Shown: one piece after another, positions 25,151 to 31,297 of the stretch | Position numbering within the stretch: position 1 is the stretch's first letter | Layout of the letters: each line of letters opens with the position of its first letter | Virus record (IMG/VR): IMGVR_UViG_3300017772_000064 | Location: 1-32,256 of that record | From: a virus | Strand: one strand, 5' to 3' | DNA length: 32,256 nt | Notes under the pieces: model-generated | What the model saw: the letters and a program-made list of their open reading frames with translations, nothing else | Told to the model about the DNA's origin: nothing | Database searches by the model: none | Position numbers and translations under genes: made by a program

Positions 25151-25553
25151 TAGACTGCGCTACCAGTTTGATAACTGTCGGCTTAAACGTGTCGTCTGAA
25201 GATGTATGATCTATCTGCTGCTTATCACCATACTTACGTGGTGACATTCTAGCTACCTTCCACTTGCGTGAATCTATCTGTAACTTAGCCCTAGCTAGCT
25301 CACTTGCTTCTGCTACTTCTGACAGCTCATCAGCTATATCTACAATCTGATCTGCGTAGTAATCAGCCTGACAATCCCTTGCGCGCGCGTACTGCTCCGA
25401 AAAGGTCACTTTGTCACTATCAGTAAGCCACTTCATCAACGTACTCATAGCAGGCATAGCATCATCCCTACAGATTTGTCTTGCACTCTCACCAGCTGCT
25501 AAACGTCTGCAAATGTCATCGCCTAAGTCAGTTGTGTATTTACTAGGTCTCAT
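25137..25553 (-). CDS. terS: Terminase small subunit (Sf6-like)
   Basis: A 138-residue protein. Residues about 1-45 (MRPSKYTTDLGDDICRRLAA, then MPAMSTLMKWL) form the DNA-binding helix-turn-helix of Sf6/G20c-type small terminases. Residues about 55-115 (EQYARARDCQADYYADQIVD, ARAKLQIDSRKWKVARM) form the oligomerisation helices, and SPRKYGDK is the usual end of the family. It recognises packaging sites and regulates TerL. It is coupled to the 55-residue upstream gene by ATGA and to terL by a 14-base overlap. Confidence 0.9.
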   Translation of the reverse strand: MRPSKYTTDLGDDICRRLAAGESARQICRDDAMPAMSTLMKWLTDSDKVTFSEQYARARDCQADYYADQIVDIADELSEVAEASELARAKLQIDSRKWKVARMSPRKYGDKQQIDHTSSDDTFKPTVIKLVAQSNESD

Positions 25554-25717
25554 AGGTTTACGTCATACTCTTCATAGGTTGTTTCTAGCCGTTGTTTAGC
25601 TAAGTATACCACCTCATCCAGTAAGGTTGCATCCCGATCTGAGATAGCCTGAGCAAAGTCGTTAATCAACTCTAGGTCGGCTTCATGAATGTCATCGTCA
25701 ATAGTAACTCTAATCAT
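25550..25717 (-). CDS. Small acidic protein upstream of terS (55 aa)
   Basis: A 55-residue protein starting MIRVTIDDDIHEADLELIND and ending EEYDVNL, with TGA overlapping the terS ATG (ATGA). It is acidic and mainly helical after a short beta strand; no family is recognised. The arrangement promoter-ORF-terS with a perfect stop/start overlap supports a real gene. There is no Shine-Dalgarno site, and a TATAAT box lies only 7 bases before the ATG, so it may be translated from a leaderless mRNA. Confidence 0.72.
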   Translation of the reverse strand: MIRVTIDDDIHEADLELINDFAQAISDRDATLLDEVVYLAKQRLETTYEEYDVNL

Positions 25718-25724
25718 AAGCCCG

Positions 25725-25730
25725 ATTATA
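25725..25730 (-). promoter_or_regulatory. TATAAT promoter for the terminase operon, predicted leaderless
   Basis: TAGGGTATAATCGGGCTT on the minus strand lies between the DUF3310 stop (TAG 25733-25735) and the ATG at 25717. With normal spacing the transcript would start about one base before the start codon. There is no TG extension and no good -35, so support rests on the perfect hexamer and its position. Confidence 0.5.
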
Positions 25731-25732
25731 CC

Positions 25733-25942
25733 CTATTTTGTACCGTACTCTAACTCCAACAGTAACTCACAGTAGTGGATAATCTTTTTGATATCCTCAG
25801 CACCGTTCTTGTTTCTGTGGCGTGTTGCGTACTTGATTATGTTGCCTTCAATGTATGGCAGCTTGTTTTTAGTTATGTACTCAATAGGCTGGATAGGCAT
25901 AACGTAATGCTTGCCACCCTCTTGTTTCTTTAATGCACTCAT
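25733..25942 (-). CDS. DUF3310 family protein (69 aa)
   Basis: A 69-residue protein with GGKHYVMPIQPIEYI, followed by LPYIEGNIIKYATRHRNKNG and EDIKKIIHYCELLL, the full signature of the DUF3310 family that is widespread in phages and sometimes called nucleotide-kinase-like. The exact activity is unproven; association with nucleotide metabolism is commonly assumed. It is coupled to the metallophosphoesterase by TAATG and ends with TAG, so TAG acts as a real stop here. Confidence 0.9.
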   Translation of the reverse strand: MSALKKQEGGKHYVMPIQPIEYITKNKLPYIEGNIIKYATRHRNKNGAEDIKKIIHYCELLLELEYGTK

Positions 25943-26751
25943 TACTTACCCTCATACTTGTTGCGTAAGTATTTAATAGACACTGGAAGCTCATCACAGT
26001 TACCGCCAACTACTTCATTAAGCATCCATATGCCGCGCCATGAACCATTTGTCTGCGGGGTTAGGTAATCTTCATCATGTTGATAATAGATGCCAGCAAA
26101 CAAACCCAACATATTGTGACCATCTGCCCTACGCCCATAAGCTATATCACGGTCTTGTACATGACCCATTACACATGATTGAAACTGTGTAGCTAACAGT
26201 CGTTTAGCGTTTGCCACAGGGCGACCCATGATTCCACTAGTGAAGTAATGGCTATAACAAATACCATCTATAACAACTACCTCTAGGAAGTCATACACCT
26301 CGAACCCAAGCTCATTGAGTTTCAGGTCGTCATAGCTTATTAGCCCTTCTAGCTTTGCATCTGATTCGATAGCGCGCTCTATACGCTGCTCATGGTTGCC
26401 TAAAGTGAACACTAGGCGTGGATTCCACTGTTTCTTTTTGTTGCTTATTAGGCGCTTCTGTTCTTCCCTGATAGGCTCTAGGAACACTTCCATAGCTTCT
26501 AAGCCAGCTTTGATGTCGTCTTTGTACCTACGACCCTCAAATGATTTCTTGCCTACATCCCAGTTTGACAGGCTAGGCATATCCCAGTGATCGCCTATGT
26601 GAATGATTACATCAGGCTTCTTCTCTGCTGCATACAAACCAGCCCACCGCAAATGTTCAGTAGGCTGATTTGGTTTTACCTGCGTATCTGGTATTACTAA
26701 GTGCCTAGATGTCTCTTTAAATGCTGTTTGCGTTCTACTAAGTTCTGTCAT
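25942..26751 (-). CDS. Calcineurin-like metallophosphoesterase
   Basis: A 269-residue protein with the metal-binding blocks of the family in order: IPDTQ (Asp), IHIGDHWD, TLGNHEQR, YSHY and MGHVQDR. These would hold two metal ions and hydrolyse phosphodiester or phosphomonoester bonds; the phage substrate is unknown. Spacing suggests a complete domain with a small C-terminal extension. The start is preceded by GCGAGGTAAGCT, similar to leaders of other early genes here. It forms a two-gene unit with DUF3310 upstream of the terminase operon. Confidence 0.88.
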   Translation of the reverse strand: MTELSRTQTAFKETSRHLVIPDTQVKPNQPTEHLRWAGLYAAEKKPDVIIHIGDHWDMPSLSNWDVGKKSFEGRRYKDDIKAGLEAMEVFLEPIREEQKRLISNKKKQWNPRLVFTLGNHEQRIERAIESDAKLEGLISYDDLKLNELGFEVYDFLEVVVIDGICYSHYFTSGIMGRPVANAKRLLATQFQSCVMGHVQDRDIAYGRRADGHNMLGLFAGIYYQHDEDYLTPQTNGSWRGIWMLNEVVGGNCDELPVSIKYLRNKYEGK

Positions 26752-26786
26752 AGCTTACCTCGCTAAGTCTCAGAACCAGTATACAC

Positions 26787-27002
26787 CTATTTATTTAATA
26801 GCAAATTGATCTCGACAGCCTGCTCTTCCGTAACCCATACTCGCATTTCTTTTAAGCCTTCGCTTTTTCTTCTGCTTCTCATCTCACGCATTAGCTGAGC
26901 TTTTGGTTTCGGCTCAGACTTTTGGTTAAAGATGGCATCGAAGTTATCCTCATAAGATTTGCGATCTGGGATAGGTCTTGGCGCTGATCCTTTACCTGAC
27001 AT
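26787..27002 (-). CDS. Small phage protein with GKGSAPRP start, possible RHH C-terminus (71 aa)
   Basis: I use the ATG at 27002 because GGAG lies about 7 bases before it; the ATG at 27008 would be too close to that site. The product begins MSGKGSAPRPIPDRKSYEDN, an opening common to small phage proteins, and ends GLKEMRVWVTEEQAVEINLL, which looks like the strand and first helix of a ribbon-helix-helix DNA-binding element. A DNA-binding regulator is a plausible but unproven reading. It overlaps the end of the HTH_39 gene upstream. Confidence 0.68.
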   Translation of the reverse strand: MSGKGSAPRPIPDRKSYEDNFDAIFNQKSEPKPKAQLMREMRSRRKSEGLKEMRVWVTEEQAVEINLLLNK

Positions 27003-27213
27003 TGTCATTCTCCATAAAGTATTCAGATACGCTGCACTGCTCGTTGTATCTGTTGGTTACTTTAATTCGTTTGCTTTTAACATCATGCCCCTCTTCCTTC
27101 AGTTCATAAATTCTAGCTGCTACCTGTGTGATACCCAGCTCATTAAACGCATTTAGGCACGTTAGTTTCTTGCCTTCCTGCAAATACTCTAAAACTCTTT
27201 CTTGCTGTGTCAT
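26992..27213 (-). CDS. Winged-helix protein, HTH_39-like (73 aa)
   Basis: A 73-residue protein: ERVLEYLQEGKKLTCLNAFN, then ELGITQVAARIYELKEEGHDVKS. This matches the small winged helix-turn-helix domain (HTH_39) common in phages, with the recognition helix around VAARIYELK. It probably acts as a DNA-binding regulator or accessory factor. Upstream gene ends 9 bases before; downstream overlap is 11 bases. Confidence 0.85.
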   Translation of the reverse strand: MTQQERVLEYLQEGKKLTCLNAFNELGITQVAARIYELKEEGHDVKSKRIKVTNRYNEQCSVSEYFMENDNVR

Positions 27214-27222
27214 AACCTTCTC

Positions 27223-27684
27223 CTAGTGAACGGATTTGTGAAACTCATTAAGGATTTCATCTTCAAGCCTTTTCTCCAGATAGAGATAGATAGAATCTCT
27301 AAACGCCTCTGCCAGAGTATAGACCTTACCAAAACATACCTTTTTGTTGCCAACGTACTCCTTGAAGTTTGGCACTGCTAGGCACTCATAAAACATCTCA
27401 GGGTTGTCCTTCTCACTGTACCCCTCATCGGCAGCGTAACTATCACGACTGCTAGCCATTGCAGTATCAAACATATCATCAGTACCATCTGCGTACAGAA
27501 TCTCCAGCAGCATATCAACATCATACTGAGCGCACTCAGGAAACATATCGTGCAACCACGTTTTATGCTCCTTCAGCCATGAGTAAACCGCTACATCCTT
27601 TAGCGTGTCTTCTAGCTCAGCCATGCAGCCATCCCAGTCATCTTCAAGCTGCACAATTAAATCACCAAAAATTTGAGTCTTCAT
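27223..27684 (-). CDS. Acidic early protein of unknown function (153 aa)
   Basis: A 153-residue, strongly acidic protein (MKTQIFGDLIVQLEDDWDGC at the start; YADGTDDMFDTAMASSRDSY near the middle). Four cysteines are dispersed and do not form an obvious metal site. No motif is recognised. High negative charge and small size are typical of phage early proteins that inhibit host factors or mimic DNA, but no specific function can be claimed. It starts 14 bases after the oxygenase gene and is preceded by AAGGAG. Confidence 0.6.
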   Translation of the reverse strand: MKTQIFGDLIVQLEDDWDGCMAELEDTLKDVAVYSWLKEHKTWLHDMFPECAQYDVDMLLEILYADGTDDMFDTAMASSRDSYAADEGYSEKDNPEMFYECLAVPNFKEYVGNKKVCFGKVYTLAEAFRDSIYLYLEKRLEDEILNEFHKSVH

Positions 27685-27698
27685 TTTTATTCTCCTTA

Positions 27699-28274
27699 TT
27701 AACCAAACCTGTACCAGCCAGTCATAATATATTTAGCGTCAGACAGTGGGGGGTTGCCTCTATGCGCGTGGGTGAAGTTAGCAGGAAAAATAATTAGCTT
27801 TCCCGCTTCAGCTTTGATTCTTTTACTGTAATACAAAAACTCAGTTTCACCGCCCTCTTGTATGTCGTTTAGATAAACTATCCACGCCACAGCTCTTGTC
27901 ATTGAGCCAAGCGTTTGTCGCTCACTGTGCCATACGTGGTAGCCCTGCGTAGGTTCTGTTTTCTGCACCAAAACATCTTCGATAGCCATATCCACCTTTG
28001 TCTTCGGGCTGAACATACCCTCTTGATGCGCTTCAACATAGGCTCTCACATAGTTAGATATAGGGGTGATAACGTGATTTCTGCACGTACCTTTCATGTT
28101 AGTCATAAGAGCCGTGGTGTAAGATGCTCTACTATCATTGATTTTTTGATTTGGGTTTTGTGTTTCCCACAACATACCTTGCGACTGCATTACGCTAAAA
28201 TCATCTAGCACTATTTCGCACTCTTGCTGCGTGAGCGCGTTGGGAATTACCTCAATAAAATCAGGTGTTTTCAT
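27699..28274 (-). CDS. 2-oxoglutarate/Fe(II)-dependent oxygenase
   Basis: I start at 28274, where ATG has GGAG six bases upstream and overlaps the upstream TAA (TAATG), giving 191 residues. The iron site is seen as YHVWHSE (H-x-E type) with the distal His in FPANFTHAHRG, and the C-terminal Lys/Arg position (KYIMTGWY) for 2-oxoglutarate. WIVYLNDIQEGGETEFLY is the conserved strand pair. The family includes prolyl hydroxylase-like enzymes common in marine phages. The substrate is unknown; host or virion protein hydroxylation or nucleic-acid modification are both possible. Confidence 0.88.
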   Translation of the reverse strand: MKTPDFIEVIPNALTQQECEIVLDDFSVMQSQGMLWETQNPNQKINDSRASYTTALMTNMKGTCRNHVITPISNYVRAYVEAHQEGMFSPKTKVDMAIEDVLVQKTEPTQGYHVWHSERQTLGSMTRAVAWIVYLNDIQEGGETEFLYYSKRIKAEAGKLIIFPANFTHAHRGNPPLSDAKYIMTGWYRFG

Positions 28275-28555
28275 TACAGTCTCCATAGCATCAATGTGCC
28301 TGCGTCATATGGCTCACAGTAAAAGCCATGCTTATCTGCCATTGCCTCTACACCTTCATGGTACTGGCTGCCAGTCATGCTCCAGTAGTCAAAGTAAGGC
28401 AGCCCATCTTTGTCTAAATCCTCGCTGCCCTTTAACCAGATACCGTCTTGCTCGACCTTATCTTCACCAGTAAATTCATTGTAGGGAACAGCGTCAATGT
28501 TAGGGAACGCTGCGTTTAGTTTTTTGCAAAGAGTGGTTGCTCTTGTCTTTTTCAT
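28274..28555 (-). CDS. Small unknown early protein (93 aa)
   Basis: A 93-residue protein starting MKKTRATTLCKKLNAAFPNI with a central acidic segment (GEDKVEQDGIWLKGSEDLD) and an aromatic C-terminal half (YFDYWSMTGSQYHEG). I recall similar small proteins in phages without function. The leader carries CACAAACGAGGAAATAAAA before the ATG, part of the shared early-gene leader motif. It is coupled to the oxygenase by TAATG, so the two may be made together. Confidence 0.68.
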   Translation of the reverse strand: MKKTRATTLCKKLNAAFPNIDAVPYNEFTGEDKVEQDGIWLKGSEDLDKDGLPYFDYWSMTGSQYHEGVEAMADKHGFYCEPYDAGTLMLWRL

Positions 28556-28578
28556 TTTTATTTCCTCGTTTGTGTGAT

Positions 28579-28594
28579 GCCCCCTTATGGGGGC
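28579..28594. other. Perfect GC hairpin in the early operon leader
   Basis: GCCCCC, loop TTAT, GGGGGC forms a 6-bp all-GC stem between the genes at 28603 and 28555. Neither strand has a following T tract, so it is not a good intrinsic terminator. On the minus-strand mRNA it lies just before the ACAAACGAGG leader motif and could act as an RNA processing or stability element. Confidence 0.55.
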
Positions 28595-28602
28595 GGTTCT
28601 AT

Positions 28603-28902
28603 TTAATTGCTTAAAGATTCAACCAATTCATCATAATTGGTGTATTCTTTTTCAGCCTGTGCAAACAATTCCGCCATAGCATTCAGCAACTTTTCAGTAC
28701 CAACCATAGAAAAGCCCTTGTACCCTCGCACCTCATCCCAAACAATAGTGCTTCTGGCAATGTCAATTTCATGCCATGCTTTTTTGTTGCCCATATAATT
28801 GGCAAACCAAAGTAAGGCTAGGCTTATTTTAAAAAGATGCCCATCATCAGCTTGTACTTTTTTAACAAACTCGCTGATAAATTTTTTATCTAAGTTTTTC
28901 AT
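28603..28902 (-). CDS. Unknown early protein (99 aa)
   Basis: A 99-residue helical protein (MKNLDKKFISEFVKKVQADD, then FKISLALLWFANYMGNKKAW). One hydrophobic stretch (ISLALLWFANYM) is too short for a confident transmembrane helix. The shared early leader motif (CACACAAACGAGGAATAGAT) gives it a strong ribosome site. No family is recognised. Confidence 0.66.
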   Translation of the reverse strand: MKNLDKKFISEFVKKVQADDGHLFKISLALLWFANYMGNKKAWHEIDIARSTIVWDEVRGYKGFSMVGTEKLLNAMAELFAQAEKEYTNYDELVESLSN

Positions 28903-28927
28903 ATCTATTCCTCGTTTGTGTGAAAAA

Positions 28928-29161
28928 TTAAAGTGAATCGTAATAGGCTAACGTGCCGTGTGCTGGCGCGCGATTTACAAACTCTTCTACCCACTCATCA
29001 AGAGTAAGGTCATTTAACTTGCAAACAGGTATAGATGCACAATCTAAGTAGCTCAGGTCAGTTGGGTGCGACCAGTAGAAATATCCTTCGCCTTTTACAA
29101 GCTCCCAGCCAGCTTCTTTTTGCTGTACTGCATTGTTGATTTTTTTGATTGTTAGTCGCAT
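28928..29161 (-). CDS. Unknown early protein (77 aa), start set by promoter and leader
   Basis: The ATG at 29188 lies upstream of the predicted transcript start (about 29184) and lacks a ribosome site. The ATG at 29161 follows ACAAACGAGGATATACAG, the leader motif shared by other early genes, so I take it as the true start (77 residues). The product is MRLTIKKINNAVQQKEAGWE, then an aromatic segment with GYFYWSH and a tail APAHGTLAYYDSL. The Trp/Tyr-rich, small acidic protein has no recognised family. It is the first gene behind a promoter with a palindromic operator. Confidence 0.72.
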   Translation of the reverse strand: MRLTIKKINNAVQQKEAGWELVKGEGYFYWSHPTDLSYLDCASIPVCKLNDLTLDEWVEEFVNRAPAHGTLAYYDSL

Positions 29162-29190
29162 CTGTATATCCTCGTTTGTGTATGGCATCT

Positions 29191-29223
29191 ATTATACAGA
29201 AGTAACTGTTACTTACAAGTAAG
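29191..29223 (-). promoter_or_regulatory. Early promoter with tandem palindromic operator
   Basis: Minus strand: TATAAT at 29191-29196 and TTGTAA at 29213-29218, 16 bases apart. Between and across them lie AAGTAAC-T-GTTACTT (29200-29214), a perfect 7-bp palindrome, and CTTAC-AA-GTAAG (29212-29223), a second, overlapping palindrome. A repressor bound here would block polymerase. The nearby XRE protein or the RHH/HTH proteins are candidate binders; this is inference. Confidence 0.72.
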
Positions 29224-29282
29224 TTGGCACAATTTGCATCACTTTTTGTGCTGTTTTTTTCCAAGTTAAGCTGTAGCCCAAT

Positions 29283-29303
29283 AAAAAAGGGGCTATTGCC
29301 CCC
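29283..29303 (-). terminator. Intrinsic terminator overlapping the end of the 35-aa gene
   Basis: On the minus strand GGGGC, loop AATA, GCCCC and six T residues. The stop codon TAG (29293-29295) of the upstream small gene lies inside the loop and the 3' arm. It separates that gene from the promoter at 29191. Confidence 0.82.
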
Positions 29304-29400
29304 TTTCTACTTTGTACTTTTCTATCGGTCTTCGACCAGCCAAGTCATCTATAGCTATCAAAGTTAGCGATATTAAAGTGAATAGTATGATGTAGTTCAT
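29293..29400 (-). CDS. Small membrane protein (35 aa)
   Basis: A 35-residue protein: MNYIILFTLISLTLIAIDDL at the N-terminus (one transmembrane helix) followed by a basic tail (AGRRPIEKYKVERGQ). GGGGGT precedes the ATG by a few bases and a TATAAT lies 24 bases upstream. A terminator overlaps the stop. The combination promoter-SD-ORF-terminator makes a self-contained single-gene unit. Small phage membrane proteins of this form often act in exclusion or host-membrane effects, but its function is unknown. Confidence 0.68.
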   Translation of the reverse strand: MNYIILFTLISLTLIAIDDLAGRRPIEKYKVERGQ

Positions 29401-29424
29401 TGCACCCCCAGTTATTGAGGCGCG

Positions 29425-29430
29425 ATTATA
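29425..29430 (-). promoter_or_regulatory. TATAAT promoter for the 35-aa gene
   Basis: A perfect TATAAT on the minus strand with a weak -35. The predicted leader is about 17 bases. It lies in a 160-base stretch (29401-29560) that otherwise holds no gene I can support. Confidence 0.5.
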
Positions 29431-29489
29431 GTGTAGATAGGTAGGAGTCGAGAGTGTTATTTGGTTATATTAGATATGATTTTAGGTAA

Positions 29490-29516
29490 TGATGCGTTAC
29501 GACCACCAGTGCATCA
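29490..29516. other. Inverted repeat in the non-coding gap 29401-29560
   Basis: TGATGC and GCATCA (6-bp stem, 15-base loop) in the non-coding stretch between the small membrane gene at 29293 and the one at 29561. CCTATG-type hexamers recur nearby (29531-29554). No ORF with a start and ribosome site, tRNA or terminator is evident here. Confidence 0.35.
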
Positions 29517-29560
29517 AGCTGGCTCACATAGGGAGAGGATTCCCATAGGTCATAGGGGTA

Positions 29561-29752
29561 TTATCCTACAAAGAGTAGCAACAACATGATGGCTGCCACA
29601 CCTAGCGCTTCGCCTTTTGTAACCATGCGCCATTCACTGTTTGACCAGTGCTTAAACTTAGATCGAAGAAAGCTGGTTCTCTTCCTTGCAACTGCTATAG
29701 CTTTATCAGCGTAGCGATGCGCGTCTTTTACTGCCTTTTCTTTATCAGTCAT
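29561..29752 (-). CDS. Small tail-anchored membrane protein (63 aa)
   Basis: A 63-residue protein with a charged N-terminal helix (MTDKEKAVKDAHRYADKAIA, then basic SKFKHWSNSEWR) and a C-terminal hydrophobic segment (GVAAIMLLLLFVG) likely to anchor in the inner membrane. A ribosome site (AGGAGAT) precedes the start. It lies 9 bases after the SSB gene, so it belongs to the recombination operon. The function is unknown. Confidence 0.7.
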   Translation of the reverse strand: MTDKEKAVKDAHRYADKAIAVARKRTSFLRSKFKHWSNSEWRMVTKGEALGVAAIMLLLLFVG

Positions 29753-29761
29753 CTTAATCTC

Positions 29762-30151
29762 CTAAAACGGAATATCGTCTTCTAAAAAGTTACTATTCTG
29801 CTGCGGCTTTTGTGCTTGTTGTTGTGGCGCAGCGCCCTCTTGTTTTTTACCAAAGTGAACATCCCTGACCATGCATACTGGGGTTAGCCGTGCATTACCT
29901 TCTTTGTCAGTCCACTCATCCATCTGAAACTCACCAGACATTGTTACTGGCGTTCCCTTTGTGAGATACGGTGCTAGCTTCTCAGCACGCTCTTTAAACA
30001 TGGTACATTTTACCCATGTAGTTTTCTTGTTGTCACCCCATCCTGACGTTACCGCCACGTTTACAGATCCGATAGCAACACCTTTAGGGGTATGGCGGAT
30101 TTCCATATCTGCTCCGCAGTTGCCTGTAAACACCATTTGATTAATACTCAT
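29762..30151 (-). CDS. ssb: Single-stranded DNA-binding protein
   Basis: A 129-residue protein with a complete OB fold: MSINQMVFTGNCGADMEIRH, WVKCTMFKERAEKLAPYLTK, GEFQMDEWTDKEG. A Gln/Pro-rich linker and the acidic tip DDIPF follow, the usual protein-interaction tail of bacterial SSBs. It binds and protects single-stranded DNA during replication and recombination. The leader CAAGCGAGGATATAAA precedes the ATG. It follows the exonuclease gene with a 4-base overlap. Confidence 0.95.
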   Translation of the reverse strand: MSINQMVFTGNCGADMEIRHTPKGVAIGSVNVAVTSGWGDNKKTTWVKCTMFKERAEKLAPYLTKGTPVTMSGEFQMDEWTDKEGNARLTPVCMVRDVHFGKKQEGAAPQQQAQKPQQNSNFLEDDIPF

Positions 30152-30909
30152 TTTATATCCTCGCTTGGATCATAGTTTTTTGTTAGCTTCCAAAACGTCA
30201 GAAGCGCTTTAAACATCTCAGAATGTTTCTTGTGAGATTCTTTATCCCAGACATGATAGCTCACTATCTCAGGGTTTGCCCTATCAATAAAGATAGACAC
30301 CCTTTCTGGGTCTGTTACGCCTGAGCCTTCCGCATACGCGCTTAGCTGCATACCATGCTCATCGTAAACTAATTTCTTAGGGTCTTTGCCATCCAAGTTG
30401 TCCTTAGTTTTAAAGTCAACAAAGATTCCATTGTCACTACATAGATCTATCTTCCCACCATACCCTAGAGCGCACGTAAACGACTTCTCAGCGCTCCAAT
30501 TGGTTTCTGGGTACAATGTGTCCAATACTTCCTTAACAGCGTTAAAAGATGCTGAACAGCGGTTTTCTACAAAGCCACGCTCTATCTCACCATGTATCTC
30601 TGTACCACGCTCAGCTGCCCTTTTACCTACCTGCCTAGACTCCATCTTAGCCCTAGCCATAAACATCTCTACAGGCTCACCTACTCGAATTTGCATAGTA
30701 GCTGCTGCTAATAACGCTTGGTCTATCTTCCAGTTTTCTAGTGCTGGCTTGGCAGCCATACCCATTACTGTTGTCACGCTAGGTACTAGGTTTAGCTTTC
30801 TGGCATCACGAAGCGTAGTGTTACGCTCCTTACCATTAGCGCCTACTGTGGTGTATGCAGGCTCGCCATCTTTGTCATACCAGTGACCTGACTCTGCTCT
30901 ATAGCTCAT
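30148..30909 (-). CDS. RecB-like / Cas4-superfamily exonuclease
   Basis: I start at 30909 (MSYRAESGHWYDKDG), because the 5' part of the longer frame lies inside the Rad52 gene. The product of 253 residues has the PD-(D/E)XK nuclease blocks in order: His in TEIHGEIE, Asp in GKIDLCS, DFKTK and a Gln in HGMQLSAYAEG. It probably resects double-stranded ends, giving single strands to the Rad52-like annealer. An 11-base overlap with the upstream gene and a 4-base overlap with ssb indicate a single operon. Confidence 0.88.
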   Translation of the reverse strand: MSYRAESGHWYDKDGEPAYTTVGANGKERNTTLRDARKLNLVPSVTTVMGMAAKPALENWKIDQALLAAATMQIRVGEPVEMFMARAKMESRQVGKRAAERGTEIHGEIERGFVENRCSASFNAVKEVLDTLYPETNWSAEKSFTCALGYGGKIDLCSDNGIFVDFKTKDNLDGKDPKKLVYDEHGMQLSAYAEGSGVTDPERVSIFIDRANPEIVSYHVWDKESHKKHSEMFKALLTFWKLTKNYDPSEDIK

Positions 30910-31297
30910 TTGGAATAGCCCACTTAGGTAAGTTGCTTGCAGTAGCATTCTTTGGCAAGTAGTACAGGTAGCGACCAACACCAAACTTTTGTGCTGCACG
31001 TTTAAGGGCATCAGATATACCGCCTTTCTCACCCTCGATATTTGTGTCACCAGCGCCATCAGATTTAGTTATCCACTCACCCTCAACACGGATAGATAGA
31101 TAGCACATAAGGCGACCTGATACCTCTTCATAGCGGTCTTGCCAGTTCTCTATACCGACAACCTCATCTAAACGATTAGCAACGTCACGCGCATCAATAT
31201 AGGCTAGCTGCATACCACCTCTACCCTGTCTCCAGTGTAGTTGGCTTAGCTTGAATGGGGCGCGTAGCCCCGTTTGAATTTCTTTCCACGGATTCAT
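30899..31297 (-). CDS. Rad52/Rad22-type single-strand annealing protein
   Basis: I take ATG 31297, which overlaps the upstream TGA (ATGA), rather than GTG 31312. The product of 132 residues contains YIDARDVANRLDEVVGIENW and GEKGGISDALKRAAQKFGVG-RYLY, the core motifs of phage Rad52/Rad22 annealing proteins. It anneals complementary strands made by the nearby exonuclease. It is short, covering only the core fold. It stops at TAG, which must therefore terminate normally. Confidence 0.93.
   Translation of the reverse strand: MNPWKEIQTGLRAPFKLSQLHWRQGRGGMQLAYIDARDVANRLDEVVGIENWQDRYEEVSGRLMCYLSIRVEGEWITKSDGAGDTNIEGEKGGISDALKRAAQKFGVGRYLYYLPKNATASNLPKWAIPNEL

Noticed and set aside
29162-29188. Upstream ATG of the 77-residue early protein
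   Set aside because: It lies upstream of the predicted transcript start, and the ribosome site belongs to the ATG at 29161.
30386-30886. Plus-strand frame of 166 residues
   Set aside because: It lies wholly opposite the exonuclease gene, which has clear motifs; no ribosome site or recognisable family.
30910-31059. 50-residue N-terminal extension of the exonuclease
   Set aside because: It lies inside the Rad52-like gene in another frame, has no family resemblance and the ATG at 30909 gives a normal nuclease.
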